Position numbers and translations under genes: made by a program. Shown here one piece after another: positions 1-13,312 of a stretch of DNA of 64,000 nt (position 1 is the first letter of the stretch; every line of letters starts with the position of its first letter). A model generated the notes under the pieces. The model worked only from the letters and a program-made list of their open reading frames with translations. It did no database searches and was not told the origin of the DNA. The DNA comes from Ilex aquifolium (lineage: Eukaryota; Streptophyta; Magnoliopsida; Aquifoliales; Aquifoliaceae): positions 7,584,451 to 7,648,450 of the forward strand of contig OX637395.1 of NCBI GenBank assembly GCA_951799425.1. Direction: 5' to 3'.

Positions 1-474
1 AAAAGCAAAGGCTCACGATAGTGAACATACATAACGTAGCTTTACTACGATACACCCTGTATGCTTCCGTTTCCAGTCCAAGGCCGCCTCACTGTTGAAC
101 CTGAAATGGCATATTAAATTAACCCACAGGCTACAGCAGCAACCCTCAGACAATCCACTATCATATCCTTAAATACAAGAATAATTGATGGCATGCATGA
201 ATCATTGTCATGGCTTTTTAACTTTGAGTTGTTGTCTTATACCTAACTACCTAAGTTACCAGGATTAGGGATAATTTCACTTTGCATCCTAAAAAATTTA
301 AAGATTTTTTATTTTTATATTTATAAAGATTATATTTTTTATATTGTATTTTTAATGTATTTGAAGTGTTGTAATTTGACATTTTCGTTAATTTCTGTTA
401 CTTATTAAATCAAAAATTACCCAATTAATGTTGACAAAATAAGTAATGAAAACTAGTATAAGGATCACATTATA
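1..474. other. AT-rich intergenic DNA, nothing recognised
   Basis: No conserved reading frame, terminal repeat or RNA gene could be recognised. The stretch is AT-rich with short T and A runs around 290-420. Confidence 0.6.
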
Positions 475-724
475 AATTGATGGGTTTGAACAAGATGTAA
501 TGGTGGGTTTAACAAAACCAGTCCGATGAATCATGATATCTCATGTTTGGTTACATACCTAAGGCTCGGGATTGGAATTCTAACATATAACAGGCCCTTA
601 AGGAAAAACTTGTATATATGGGTTTCAACAAATTCATTTGGGGGGAAGGCGTGGTCTTTATATGTATTTGTGTTACTTGCCAAACATGAGATCTCATATG
701 GTTTATTGTTCAATCCCATGAATT
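475..724. mobile_element. Small inverted-repeat element (candidate MITE)
   Basis: The first and last 19 bases are inverted copies with 2 mismatches (475-493 begins AATTGATGGG; 706-724 ends CCCATGAATT). A second inverted pair, ATCTCATGTTTGG, lies inside near 539-551 and 678-692. The 250-bp size and palindromic layout suit a non-autonomous DNA transposon. The short ORFs read here on both strands are by-products of the palindrome. No clear target duplication could be fixed. Confidence 0.45.
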
Positions 725-1013
725 AAACCTAAGGATTAAGTTTAAAAAAGTTTCACAAATGCAATCCAATTTCTCTCATAAAAATCATCCAAAAAACCCC
801 TAAGAGTGTAATATAAAAAATCTAATTTTTGAGGGTATAAATTTTATTTTTAAAAAGATATATATATATCTATGTGATTATACCCTTTTAATATATTTTT
901 ACATTTTTTCTCAATAATATCACTCATCATATTGCTGATAGATCCTTTTGTATATTGAGTCACATTTATACTCATAAAGGATTATCTATCATTGATTTAA
1001 AATGTACTTGAGC

Positions 1014-2372
1014 AAAGGCAGAGCCAAAAATTCTTCACGGACATGTTTGGTTTGGGAGTTTTAGTGGTATTATATGGTGGGATAGTAAGAAATAGTATCT
1101 GGGGCCCACCTATTAGCTTATTTGTTTGGTATTTTATGTGTAGTACTATTTTTCGGGTTATAATACCGACCCGGTTTATACAATAGTCTTTAACCCTTGT
1201 ACATAGCTTTAATGAATATCACCTACCAGGTGATATTATTTGCTGGTATAAATCTACCAACGGTATAAGCACGAAAAATGACACAAATACCCTCATGTGT
1301 AGAGTTTACATATAAAAAAATTATTTTGAATTTTTTCTTATATTATGTTTAAATGTACGTTGCCATCGGTTTTTTTTTAATTTTTTTTAGAAAAAAATAT
1401 TTTGAATTTTTTCTTTATATTATGTTTAAGCGTATGGTGTCACCGGTATTTTTTTTTTAATTTTTTTTAAAAAAAATATTTTAATTTTTTTATTATATTA
1501 TGTTTAAGCGAACGGTATCACCGGTTTTTTTAATTATTTTTTTTAAAGAAAAAATTAAAATTTTTTCCTTATATTATGTTTAAGCGTACGGTGTCACCGA
1601 TTTTTTTTTTTTACGGTATCACCGATTCATAACATCAAATTTCTTATTTTTTATGTAGATTTTTTACATTATTCAGAATTTTTTGGGTATGAATTGAAAT
1701 ACTTTCTATTATCGGTACTAATTTTCATTGATATTGAAAATGTAAGGAATATATTTCTTAATATCATGCATAGCAATACTTAAAACAAACATGCCCCTAG
1801 AGTGAGAACTTTAATAAGGTTTAATCTTTTTATTAATTAATAAAAAGTTAAATGATACATTTTTATAGCATTACGTTATATTTGATACTCAAAATTTTAA
1901 TGAATATAAAAGGATAAAAAACTAGAATACATCTATGTAAACTAACAAAGGAGCGCTCATTTCTCTCAATCTCTCTTTCTTAGGTGGTGGCTCATTTTGA
2001 TCAAATTAAAGTAATCTCATTAAATAGCATATTTATATTTAGATCTTTCCAACTCCAATTCAATTATAAGTTGTCACCCTAATTTTTATGTCGTTGTAAT
2101 TATATTTATATAATAACAAATTAAAAATATAATTTTTTAATAAATCAAAAAATGACTCTAATATATTTAAAACTTATCTAGGAATGTCTGTAACATGTCG
2201 GAAGCATGACCAAAAGTTATTACCATTTGGTTATAATTCTATCCTAATTGGTATGATAAAATGTAATAGGATGGGCATATTTAAGTATAATTAATAAATA
2301 TTTCAAACCTATATAGGTAATATTAATTAAAAAAATTGAGGGTGGGCACAGTCCTCACATAGCTCCGCCCAT
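1014..2372. mobile_element. hAT-like non-autonomous element, interrupted by another MITE
   Basis: Left end AAAGGCAGAGCC and right end (reverse complement ATGGGCGGAGCT) are inverted and resemble the GGGGCGGAGCC termini of plant hAT-like elements. They are flanked by ACTTGAGC (1006-1013) and GCTTGAGG (2373-2380), which match at 6 of 8 bases as an aged 8-bp target duplication. The element has no coding capacity and was itself entered by the satellite-bearing MITE at 1039-1796. The family call is inferred from ends only. Confidence 0.4.
1039..1796 (+). mobile_element. MITE-like element with internal satellite units, copy 1
   Basis: Ends GGACATGTTTGGTTTGGGAG and (reverse complement of right end) GGGCATGTTTGTTTTAAG form an inverted repeat of the GGGCATGTTTG type. 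Inside are about five units of roughly 75 bp, each with a poly-A/T stretch and a CGGTGTCACCG-like palindromic core (near 1357, 1431, 1508, 1585 and 1613). The same termini and units recur in opposite orientation at 44065-45174. No protein is encoded. The TIR is Tourist/Harbinger-like, but no TWA target duplication was seen, so the superfamily stays open. Confidence 0.6.
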
Positions 2373-2380
2373 GCTTGAGG

Positions 2381-3290
2381 TGATTTTTTTTTTGGATTTC
2401 AACGGGTATAAGTGTTCGGGGTAGGTTACACGCACTTTGACTAATCACTTCCCCAGTCAGGTCAAAGACAAATCATCCACGCCGGGACGAAAATATTCAT
2501 GAGCAATAAATCCTTCATGGTCTGACCCAAGCGATTGTCAAGATTTAAACTCAAAATGTTTGAGTTTACGTACGTAGGGGCAGAGTCAGGATTTTTTTTC
2601 AGTAGGGGTAACCTAAATTCTTAAATTTCTAATTATAACTACAACATTGTTTTCATTAAAATATATAACAATATCATATGTCACCACCACGATCATTTAT
2701 TTCTTGACTAGGAGACGGTTGATTTTCTAATTAAATTCAAGTTTAAGAGTTCGTCATTAAGTTCACAAGAAATGATATAATGAACTACATATAATCAAAA
2801 TATAATCCATAAACCTAAAATATAATCCAAACTAATTTTCTAGGGATTCTTCAAAGCCTGATTTGCACAACAATTGGACCAATAAGCCGATTCATTGATG
2901 AATATACCAAATGAAGTAACCAAGAAATCGAAAAAATGAAAGATGGGAGAGCTCGACCAACTGGTGAAGAATAGGCAAAGACCGACGTCCGAATGAAGAA
3001 GATAAGTAAAAGTTGTGAAAACTAAGGGTGAGAGACTGTCAAAAGTTATGCTTTAATGATTTGAAAATTATACTAATCTACCTTATACTTTATGAAAATT
3101 TTAATGGGGGCAAGATTCAAATTTTTTTCAAATTTTCAAAATTTTACCTAGATCTCAATTTTTTTAAAAATTCCATGGGGTAGCTGTCTCCACTGCCCCC
3201 ATACTAAATTCGTCCTTGAGTTTATAGCTCGTTTTTATTATCACTTGAGCTACTTCTTGGAGTTACTTGAGGTGATTCAAAGTGGTATTT
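2381..3290 (+). repeat. Dispersed repeat family, copy A, split by an insertion
   Basis: 2396-2570 matches the copies near 40005, 42640 and 50945. Shared landmarks are TTCAACG, CGACTAATC-like, GTCAAAG, ATATTCATGA and AACTCAGAATGT-like strings. In the copy near 50945 the sequence then runs straight into TCATTTTTATCACTTAAGTTATTCC. Here the corresponding tail (TTTTTATTATCACTTGAGC) appears only at about 3228, so some 650 bp (about 2571-3218) has been inserted. The insert begins near GTAGGGGCAGAGTCAGGAT and is flanked by GAGTTTA on both sides. No coding sequence is seen. Confidence 0.5.
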
Positions 3291-3930
3291 ATATATCCTA
3301 AATGTTATTATTTAATTACAACCCTATTTTACGAAAGCAAGTCAAAATTTCCATCAAAAATTTGTAATTTGGGCATTACAGAGTTAGTAAAGTCTTAAAC
3401 TTGCACAATCTAATTAGGTAGGATAATAATTTCTCTCCATAATGAACATGCAATAATTCCAAACTGAGACCAAACTCAAGGGGCAACTAGTTCAAAAAAA
3501 GTAAGTAAGAAAAGAGAGTAGGTGGCGGTGGTGGCGGTGGCGGTCGCAGTGGGAATTTCTCAGGAGATACCAAAGGCAAGTGATGAATTAAGAGTTAAGC
3601 CCTTAATCCCACCAGAACCACTCAAAATATTGATCTGGAAAAACTTCATAACTTGCAGCAATGCCTCATATACAAGATGATCCAGCGTACGAGTTACGTT
3701 GCGGTACATATGATTATTATCTTAACTAAATATCGTCCACATTATTTAGAGTTGGGTACATATATGATTTTTATTCCGCCTTTGGACTTGATGGCTCCTC
3801 GGAAATTAATCCCTCCGGCCCAAGTGGATCTTGTGTTTTTGGGTTTGTTTTTACGAAATTGGTTCTCTAAGGAGATTGCTGTTAAACTATGGCAGGCAAC
3901 TGATATAAGTGGTTCACCCTAGCCGAAGAG
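3291..3930. other. Intergenic, no supported gene
   Basis: Contains a short GGT-rich microsatellite-like tract (3522-3545) and an unsupported 89-codon open frame at 3653-3922 that matches no family I know. Nothing else is recognised. Confidence 0.5.
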
Positions 3931-4567
3931 CTTGGGTTACGTCCACTGTAATAGAGGCTCTTGCTCCTTGACTGTGTATATTGAATCTGGCTGACTACTA
4001 GGAGATTATGGGCGCAGGGCCATATACAGTGTTTTCCGTTTGTCTGGTCTAGGGTACTGGGGAGGAAAGCCTGAAACTGGATGCCTCCCTCTCTTCTACT
4101 GTTCTATTTATATCCCCCCTTTTCTTAGGGTTTCTTTTTCTTCCTCTCTTTGATCTTGTGGGGACCGTTCGTCCTTTTCCTGCAAGCCATTCTGACCGCC
4201 GGCGATGCTGTGCCCACGACTGCCAGTGTTCGTTCGGCTCCACCTCTCTCTGTTTTTTGCAGGGAGTAACTCTGAGAAATCAGAGCCGGTTTCCTTTGTC
4301 CTTGGAGCACGTGGCATAACAGGCTTTAACTCGGGTCGTGGGCTAAGAGACGAATACGGGCCGGTTGGGACCATTCCTTCTTGGGCTTTGGAGCTTTCAC
4401 CCAACATTTTCCGGAGGTCTTTGGGCTTGGTCCTAAGGGCGGCCCAGGCCCAAAAACCTATCCTCATCAGGACTCTACCAAAAACCATCGTTTCTATTAA
4501 ATCAAAATTTATCGTCTATCTCCTCAATCTATCTCTACCCTATCACTTTTCCTCAGAAGTACAATAA
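3931..4567 (-). mobile_element. Possible degenerate solo LTR (minus strand)
   Basis: This stretch is more GC-rich than its surroundings. Read on the minus strand it has a TATA-like ATATAAATAG (about 4102-4111) followed by transcribed-leader-like sequence. It then has AGTGGACGTAACCC and a GAACCAC motif near 3914-3955, resembling conserved motifs in some plant LTRs. No partner LTR, primer site or target duplication was found. It could also be a promoter fragment of a lost gene. Confidence 0.25.
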
Positions 4568-5111
4568 TACATGATAAATCCAACTAAGGTGGCATTTGGG
4601 ACAAAACATTCATCTTATCATCTGCATTCGAGTCACACTTGGTTTTTAAGCGTGTTGTTTCATAACTATCAACACTTTGTAGACTAAAAACACTATTAGT
4701 CCAACTTTCTTGTAAAACTTTTCCCTTGTTAAGAGATATACGTTGATAGCAGCATAATACACTACATGCATTCCTTACAACATCCATATTTGAATTTCTA
4801 TTTTTACTACTATCACAGTTCATATATACAGTTTTTTTTTTCTAATCCATGTGAGTGCCAATATGACCCAAAAAGGATCCAGCCATTGCATTTGATCATT
4901 ATCTGTAGAGATATTCAAAAGACCATTATGATATTGCTCTGGAAAGTTTCTGGTCATGATAAAAGGCTTGATCACTAGAGAAAAATCAATGTTTTTGTTC
5001 TTGTCTCAGATATCCACATGTTCTCAAGAAGACAGTGATTACTTTTGTGATTTTACCTGCCAGACAGATCCAAAATAGATACAGTAGTAGAAGCCCCCCC
5101 TCCCCTCACAA

Positions 5112-5142
<31 letters not shown>

Positions 5143-5203
5143 GAGAAAATGACCAAAATTAGTTTTCGAAATTTGCATTTCAAGGTTTCTTATTATTCTT
5201 ATT
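4568..5203. other. Intergenic, simple repeats only
   Basis: No gene is supported. An A-run followed by a CA microsatellite lies at about 5107-5142. Confidence 0.5.
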
Positions 5204-5519
5204 GGGGTAAAAATTATAATTAGTTCCAAAACTTTGAGTCCGGTTTTAATTTGATCTCTTAACTTTCAATTGCCTCAATTTAATACCTCAACTATCAAGT
5301 TTGTCTCAATTAAATCATTTCATCAATTTTCACCATTAGATCAACTAGAGACTAACCCAATTTGATCTATTTTAGCATTAATCCAATGGTAGAAATTGAC
5401 AGAAAGACTTAATTGAGACAAAATTGATAGTTAAAAAAATTAAATTGAGACAACTGAAAATTCGGGAATCAAATTAAAATTAGAGGTAAAGTTCAGAGAC
5501 AAACTATAATTTTTACCCC
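5204..5519. mobile_element. Long-TIR MITE, about 316 bp
   Basis: The ends GGGGTAAAAATTATAATTAG and (reverse complement) GGGGTAAAAATTATAGTTTG are inverted. The whole element is a loose palindrome: arms rich in TCAATT/AATTGA, with TTGATCTC and TGTCTCAATT on one side mirrored on the other. Flanks TTCTTATT and TTCTTAGA match at 6 of 8 bases, suggesting an aged 8-9 bp duplication as made by Mutator-like elements. It is non-coding and abuts the Tourist-like element starting at 5526. Confidence 0.6.
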
Positions 5520-5525
5520 TTCTTA

Positions 5526-6854
5526 GAGCATCTCCAACCCACTAGATACCCTCCAATTTTTAGTTATTTTGGCGCAAAAATCAACTCCCAACCTAGCTAG
5601 CTATCCTCCTCTCCAAAACCTAGGAGGCCTTCACACTTGTCAGATCTAGAGAGGTCAGTTTGCTCATCACTTCTTACTGCTGAACAACTTCAATTGAACA
5701 GCCAGGTATACCTCCATCTCCCCTCTGTTTTGCCGAAACCCAGCTCCCCCTCCCCTCTATTTTGCTGCCGAAACTAGGGATGTCAGTGGACCGAAGCGGG
5801 GGCAGGGGGTGTAGTCTCCATCCCCGTACCCGCTTAAAAAAACTCCGTCCATCCCCGGTCCACCCCCGTTAACGGGTATAATTTTCATCCCTATCCCTGT
5901 CCACGGGTAAATTTCTAATCCCCGCCCCCGTCCCTGCTTCCCCTGTACCCGCCCAAGCCCAAGGTTAAGTCCAAGTCCAAGCCCAAGCTCAAACCAACAT
6001 AATCTAAAATTCTAAATAAATCCAACATTTTAAATAATCCAACAACATTCTAAATAATCTAACATAATCTAATACAACATAACGTAACATAACAACCCCA
6101 AACATACAAAAAATCCAAATGATAAAAAATACAAGAAGGGTCCGACTACTTATACACTTCCATACTCTTTCAAAACTTTGCAACTCTTTAAGATTCTTCA
6201 CAACACAACACAAACAACAAATGTCCAAAATACTACTTAAATATTTGTAACGGAGAAACTTTTCTGTCATCTAGCTTCACACCTGTAATTTAATAAATAA
6301 AATAAAACATAAAAAACTATATGTTTTAACGGGTATAGAGGGGCGGGGGTGGGGGCGGGTGTAAGGGTAAGTTCATCCCCACCTTCATTTCCGTACGGGT
6401 TTTTACGGGTATTCCCGTATACGTCCATCGTCCAATACGTATAGTCCATCCCCGGTCTAAACGGGGCGGGTTTGGACGAATACCCGTTTTCCCCCGGTCC
6501 ACTGTCATCCCTAGCCGAAACCCACCCACATCTCTATTGATTTTTTGTTAAATAGGTATTGATTTTTAGTTAAATATGTGGTTAAATTGCTATTGATTTT
6601 TGGTTAAAATTTAAAATTTTGATGATGTGGCACGACACGTCATCATGCCCCGTCATCATTATGGCACTTACGTGTAAGCCCATGTGGCATTTTTGAATTA
6701 TATTGTTGAAAGTTAGTTAAAGTTAGTTGAAGTAGTTAATTAAAATAAAAAGCGTGATTGGAATAAATTTAAAAAAATGACTAATTAAAATAGAGAATAC
6801 AATATTTAAATATATTTTAGCCAACTATTTTGCTGAACTGATTTAGAGATGCTC
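5526..6854. mobile_element. Tourist/PIF-Harbinger-like element hosting a hAT element
   Basis: Left end GAGCATCTCCAAC and right end (reverse complement GAGCATCTCTAAA) form the inverted repeat, bounded by TTA at 5523-5525 and TTA at 6855-6857. The 3-bp TTA duplication and GAGCATCTCC ends fit Tourist-like elements. Removing the nested 739-bp hAT and its duplicated 8 bp leaves a host of about 580 bp. No transposase is encoded. Confidence 0.75.
5775..6513. mobile_element. Non-autonomous hAT element with 8-bp target duplication
   Basis: It begins TAGGGATGTCAGTGGACCG and ends with the inverse of TAGGGATGACAGTGGACCG; the TAGGGATG start is Ac-like. The target duplication GCCGAAAC is perfect at 5767-5774 and 6514-6521. 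The interior is GC-rich near the ends (repeats of CCCCGTCC/ACGGGTA) and AT-rich in the middle. It has no transposase. It sits inside the Tourist-like element 5526-6854 and is therefore younger than it. Confidence 0.9.
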
Positions 6855-6857
6855 TTA

Positions 6858-7170
6858 TTATGTGACTCTAATTTGAACTGTGCATGGGTGGAAACATCGT
6901 AAACACGAGTAAGGTTTAAATACTTACACAATGGAAAAGACATAAGACGGCAAGTAATGCCGATTTCATCCTGTCTTTTCTGTAAAAAGTTAGATTGTGT
7001 GGAAGACCAGTAAGCAGCAAGGATTCGCTTGGAAATTTGAATTAGCTATATATAGCTAAAATCAGATTAATCTCCAAATCAAGAAAATCCCATTTCAAAC
7101 TCAAATCCAATATTCCAGGATCCTTCAGAGTTCAAGGATAGTTCAAGTGATAACAAACAAGAACTGTAAA
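6858..7170. other. Intergenic, nothing recognised
   Basis: No coding, structural or repeat signal could be supported here. Confidence 0.5.
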
Positions 7171-8545
7171 CACAGAGCAGCGTCGTTAAAGGCTCTGTGC
7201 ATCATTTCTTGCTTTCCAGATTATCCAACCAGTTCTAACAATCTTTCCCATCAACTCGAGCACTTACTGGTGATTCTGCAGATTATGTAACACAAAGGAT
7301 GTCCACTGCTTGACTCATGTGATCTGGTCATTCATGGAGTCTTACTTTAGGTTCATACCAAACCATACTCGTTGGGTCCATTCGCAAGTGAAAATTGTGT
7401 GCTCTATTGATTCCACTCCTGTATTGCAAACACGACAAATTGGGGAAGATGTGCATTTTCTCACATATAGATTCTCATGGGTTGCTAGTGCATTTGTGCA
7501 TGCCTTCCACCAAAAGTGCTTGATTCTTGGGATGGTGTGTGCATTCCACAGAATTTTCCAAAGCTTAGGATGAGTTTGGTGGGAAGTACTTGCCTTGTTT
7601 GGAAAATTCTGCCTCAATGAATTTGCCTCGTGGTGGCCTGATTTGACTGAATACATACCCTTTGAATTTCGCTCCCAGACTCTGGTGTCCTCTCCTTGAA
7701 GCTTTGAGATTGGGATGCTTGAGATTGCTTTCCATTCTGGCTCAGAAACTAAGCCTCTGACCTGTGTAGATTTTCATGTTCTAATCCTCTGATCTATTAG
7801 CTCATTGACCTTGGTGATTGGATAGCCTTGGGGTTTTGCTGTGGCAACTGTAAAACCCGGGGTGGAGGGGATCCATTTATCTTTCCAGAAGTCAATTTTA
7901 TCCCCCTTTTGGACCTGCCATCTTAGCCCTTTCTCCAGTAGTTCCCTACCAAACAGTAGGCTTTTCCACATCTACTAGGGTCGAGCACCCAATTTTGCCT
8001 CCATGAAATATGTTGATGGGAAGTATATGGACTTAAGTATCCTCCCCCACTATGAGTTAGGATTCTAAATTAGCCTCCAACACTGTCTAGCTAAGAGTGC
8101 TTGATTGAAACTTTGAAAATCTCTAAAGCCCATTCCTCCTTTGGGGATGGAGTGAACACTTCGCTTCTCCATTGACAACCACTTCAAAATGGATTGTACT
8201 AACACATTGAGAGATAAGGTGAACCCAATGGGGGCAAAAACCAAGCTTAGATAAGACGGTAAAGAGGAAATCTCATTCCACCCAATCGTAAGCTTATTGA
8301 GATCCAATTTGGTCACCATTTCAACCTTCTTTCCTTTTCTCTTCAACTTCAGATGGTGGAATCCTTCATTTGCTACTATGACGTTGTCTTGAATTTGTCT
8401 TTGAGATACGAATGCTGCTGATTAGGTACCTACAAGCTAGCGCAATATGGTCTTCAATCTATTAGCTAGCACTTTGGATATAATCTAGTAAAGGAAGTTG
8501 CATAGGGATATTGGTCCGTAATTCTTGGCTGCATTGTTTTAGTTT
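7171..8545 (-). pseudogene. LINE (L1-type) reverse transcriptase fragment with zf-RVT tail
   Basis: Read on the minus strand, broken frames carry plant L1 RT motifs in the correct order: NYGPISLCN and IISKVLANRLK (about 8525-8435), KLDLNK (about 8310), GGMGFRDF and [12 protein letters not shown] (about 8130-8070), LRWQVQKGDKIDFWKDKW (about 7930-7875), and the zinc-binding zf-RVT region with IPRIKHFWWKA and HTIFTCEWTQRVW (about 7545-7360). The YADD catalytic segment between KLDLNK and GGMGFRDF is missing and the frames are interrupted. This is a dead 5'-truncated, internally deleted LINE with no endonuclease. The exact 3' end and poly-A tail were not located. Confidence 0.8.
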
Positions 8546-8923
8546 CCTCACCGTAGCTGACATCTCAAGTCCCTCGTATGATTTCTCGCATTTTTTTTGG
8601 ACCACGTCTTCACATTGATCTGACTCTAACTATGATCTGACCCTATTTTGGGTTCATGAAACACTTGTGCATTAGGATGATGAATGCGTCAAGCCTCGGT
8701 CCATACACAAATTCATATCTGTGTATGTACCATAAACAAACTATCTTAACTCAAGCACACCACAAAAGATCGAACACATCCAAAACATAAATCACAAAAT
8801 AGTCCATACAAGTCACTTTTTCTATGGAGAAGAGTTCACCCAGGAAATTAAAACCAAAACAAAACATCTCAACAATCAAGAAAAAATAGTTCCAGAGTTA
8901 TTCAGATCTAGATAAAGATTAGT
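8546..8923. other. Downstream flank of RPL31
   Basis: Contains the likely 3' UTR and polyadenylation region of the minus-strand RPL31 (about 8740-8923, A-rich on the plus strand). The rest is unassigned AT-rich DNA. Confidence 0.4.
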
Positions 8924-11240
<2,317 letters not shown>

Positions 11241-11608
11241 TTGGTTACTTCGGTTGTTTTTCCCCAGTAGTTGTGGACCAAGAAAATTGACCCGTCACTA
11301 TTCTGGGCATGGATCTGAGTCAGAAGTCATGGATTTAGTACTGATCCAAGGACTGGGTCTTGGTAAGGAAAGTCGGTCCAAATGGATTAACCATGATCAC
11401 GACACTGATGTCAACAAAAAAACGTTTAGAATGGCTGTTTTTTTTATTAAATTGTGACATCAATCTTCTAATTTTATCAAAAGAAAGCCAACTGATAAGA
11501 TTTTTGAATAAAAAACTCGATTTCTTTTGTTCAATTAAGGGAAAGGGAAAGAAAAAGGAGAACCTCAGATCATGCATATGTAATTTATCGTTTGTGGTTA
11601 GGAGGAAG
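11241..11608. other. Intergenic between RPL31 promoter and a hAT element
   Basis: No conserved gene was recognised; overlapping short open frames on both strands have no family resemblance. Confidence 0.5.
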
Positions 11609-11616
11609 GTTCTAAT

Positions 11617-12179
11617 TAGGCCTGACAATTCTAGACACGACTCGTGAAATCGACACAAATCCAGCACGGATTTAGCGGGTTTGGGTGTAGTCTTAACGGG
11701 TTCGGGTGATTAACGGGTTAACTCGGCAGACCCGTGAAATAAATGAACCGGTTTCGTGTTTAACCCGTTAACAATTATACTATAAATTTTTTAAAAAAAA
11801 GTTAGGTTTATCAGCCTCTACCTCATCTCACACCTCCCATCTCTTAGACTTATTCAAATTTAGTAGTCATTTAATGTTTATTTTTTGTCTTTATTTTTTT
11901 GCTCAGCCATGATTTATTGTTATAGTAAACAGGTCAAACATGTGTAATGTGTAACAAGTTGATGATTTTTTTGTGTACTTGAAATACTCTAACATATTCT
12001 CTTATATAGCGGGTGACACACGAGTTGTATCGGGTAACCCGTCTAATAAATGATTCGTGTATGGATGTGATAGTTGAACTCGTTTATATAAACGAATGGG
12101 GTATGGATGAAGGGTTTTTTGACACAAACCCGTTCCACCCGGCACGAAACCGTTTCACTCGACACGATTGCCAGGCCTA
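11617..12179. mobile_element. Non-autonomous hAT element, TAGGCCTG ends
   Basis: It starts TAGGCCTGACAATTCTAGAC and ends with the inverse of TAGGCCTGGCAATCGTGTCG. Subterminal ACGGGTT/AACCCGT repeats are plentiful. A perfect 8-bp target duplication GTTCTAAT lies at 11609-11616 and 12180-12187, diagnostic for hAT. It is 563 bp with no transposase. A related but older copy is at 34530-35098. Confidence 0.9.
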
Positions 12180-12187
12180 GTTCTAAT

Positions 12188-12981
12188 ACCTATTTTTGAT
12201 TAAATCGCTTACTAGAGCATTGTCCAAGAGACTTGTTTCCATTAGAATAGTGACCTTGTACATGTAGTTGATTGGACTATTTCTGAGCCACGAACAATAC
12301 CACAATTTTCGTGCTTTCCCCATTACAAATCTTAAACTTGATACTAGCATTAGCCATCCATATAGAGTGTTTCTTGAAATACCTAAAATGATTATATGAG
12401 TCCAAATGGACCCCATTATCATTAACTACTCTCCAAAAAACTTTAACACGACAGTTCTATTCCAGCGCTTAATAATTCTTAAATTCAATCCACCTTCATC
12501 CTTCGGTCTATATTGAACCAAATGATTGTATGAATCTTATAGGATTGTTCGGGCCTGACCAAAAGAAATCTTGAAAAGCTCGTGAAATGGATTTCAAGAT
12601 CTCCTCCGAAAGATCGGAAGTGGACGATAAACAAATGTGAAGGCTTGCAAACACTGAGGAGATGAGCTTCATTCTTCTGGCATATGACAATGATGAGAAC
12701 AACAGACACCAACGATTACTCACAAAAATTGTGAAAGGACCGTGCATACACAAAATGACAACTTACTGCAAGTCCTTACACAAAAAAAACTTGTTGACCA
12801 TGGCTGAGATGACCATAGTGGTTAGACGATGGCACAATACGCAAGACCCTCATATGAAAGCCCATTGAGATTCCTTGCACTACGTGGAACAACAAATTAT
12901 TCTTAGATTGGACACCCCTATAGTAAAAAGAATGTACAACGAGTGGTAGCAGGACGGAGACCATGTTCCATCAGATACCAC
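12188..12981 (-). pseudogene. Badly degenerate LINE-like remnant
   Basis: Minus-strand frames give short strings typical of the post-RT part of plant L1 elements, such as ISRAFQDFFWSGPNN (about 12585-12540) and KFKICNGESTKIVVLF (about 12335-12290). All frames are shifted and stopped. The Copia element inserted at its upstream edge; 16837-17100 may be its displaced continuation. Confidence 0.4.
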
Positions 12982-12986
12982 AACTC

Positions 12987-13287
12987 TGTTAGAAATATAA
13001 GTTAGACCTTTGTTCAATGAACTTGTCTTTGTTCAATGAATTTGTTTTTGGTTTGTGTTCAAGAGTTTTCTAGAAATATATCAGACATAAGTTAAATGTA
13101 TTTTGGTTTCCAAAGTGTCTTGCATTAATTCCTATTCTTGGAGGGATGTTCCAGAATGTTTATATGTATGTTGTTGCATGTTGCAGTATATGATATATAC
13201 AAGAAAAAGTGTTCTTTGTAAATAGTTTTAATGAGTATTAGGAACAAGTGTGAGTATTAGGAACAAGTTTCTTCCTATACTCCTTCA
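12987..13287 (+). repeat. Copia 5' LTR (301 bp)
   Basis: Starts TGTTAGAAATATAAG and ends CTCCTTCA. It is 19 bp longer than the 3' copy because a GTGTGAGTATTAGGAACAA segment is tandemly duplicated near 13232-13269. Confidence 0.95.
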
Positions 13288-13290
13288 AAG

Positions 13291-13303
13291 TGGTATCAGA
13301 GCC
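13291..13303 (+). other. Copia primer binding site
   Basis: TGGTATCAGAGCC, three bases after the 5' LTR, is complementary to the 3' end of initiator tRNA-Met, the usual primer for plant Copia elements. Confidence 0.9.
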
Positions 13304-13312
13304 AGATTAAAG

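Noticed and set aside
526-726. Overlapping ORFs on both strands of 66 and 62 codons
   Set aside because: They arise from the palindromic MITE at 475-724 and match no protein family.
3653-3922. 89-codon ORF
   Set aside because: No recognisable domain, no promoter or splice context, and low-complexity composition.
4108-4567. Overlapping ORFs on both strands in the GC-rich block
   Set aside because: Frames overlap on opposite strands with no family similarity; the block looks LTR- or promoter-like.
7310-7573. Plus-strand 87-codon ORF
   Set aside because: Antisense shadow of the LINE zf-RVT region, which has the real motifs on the minus strand.
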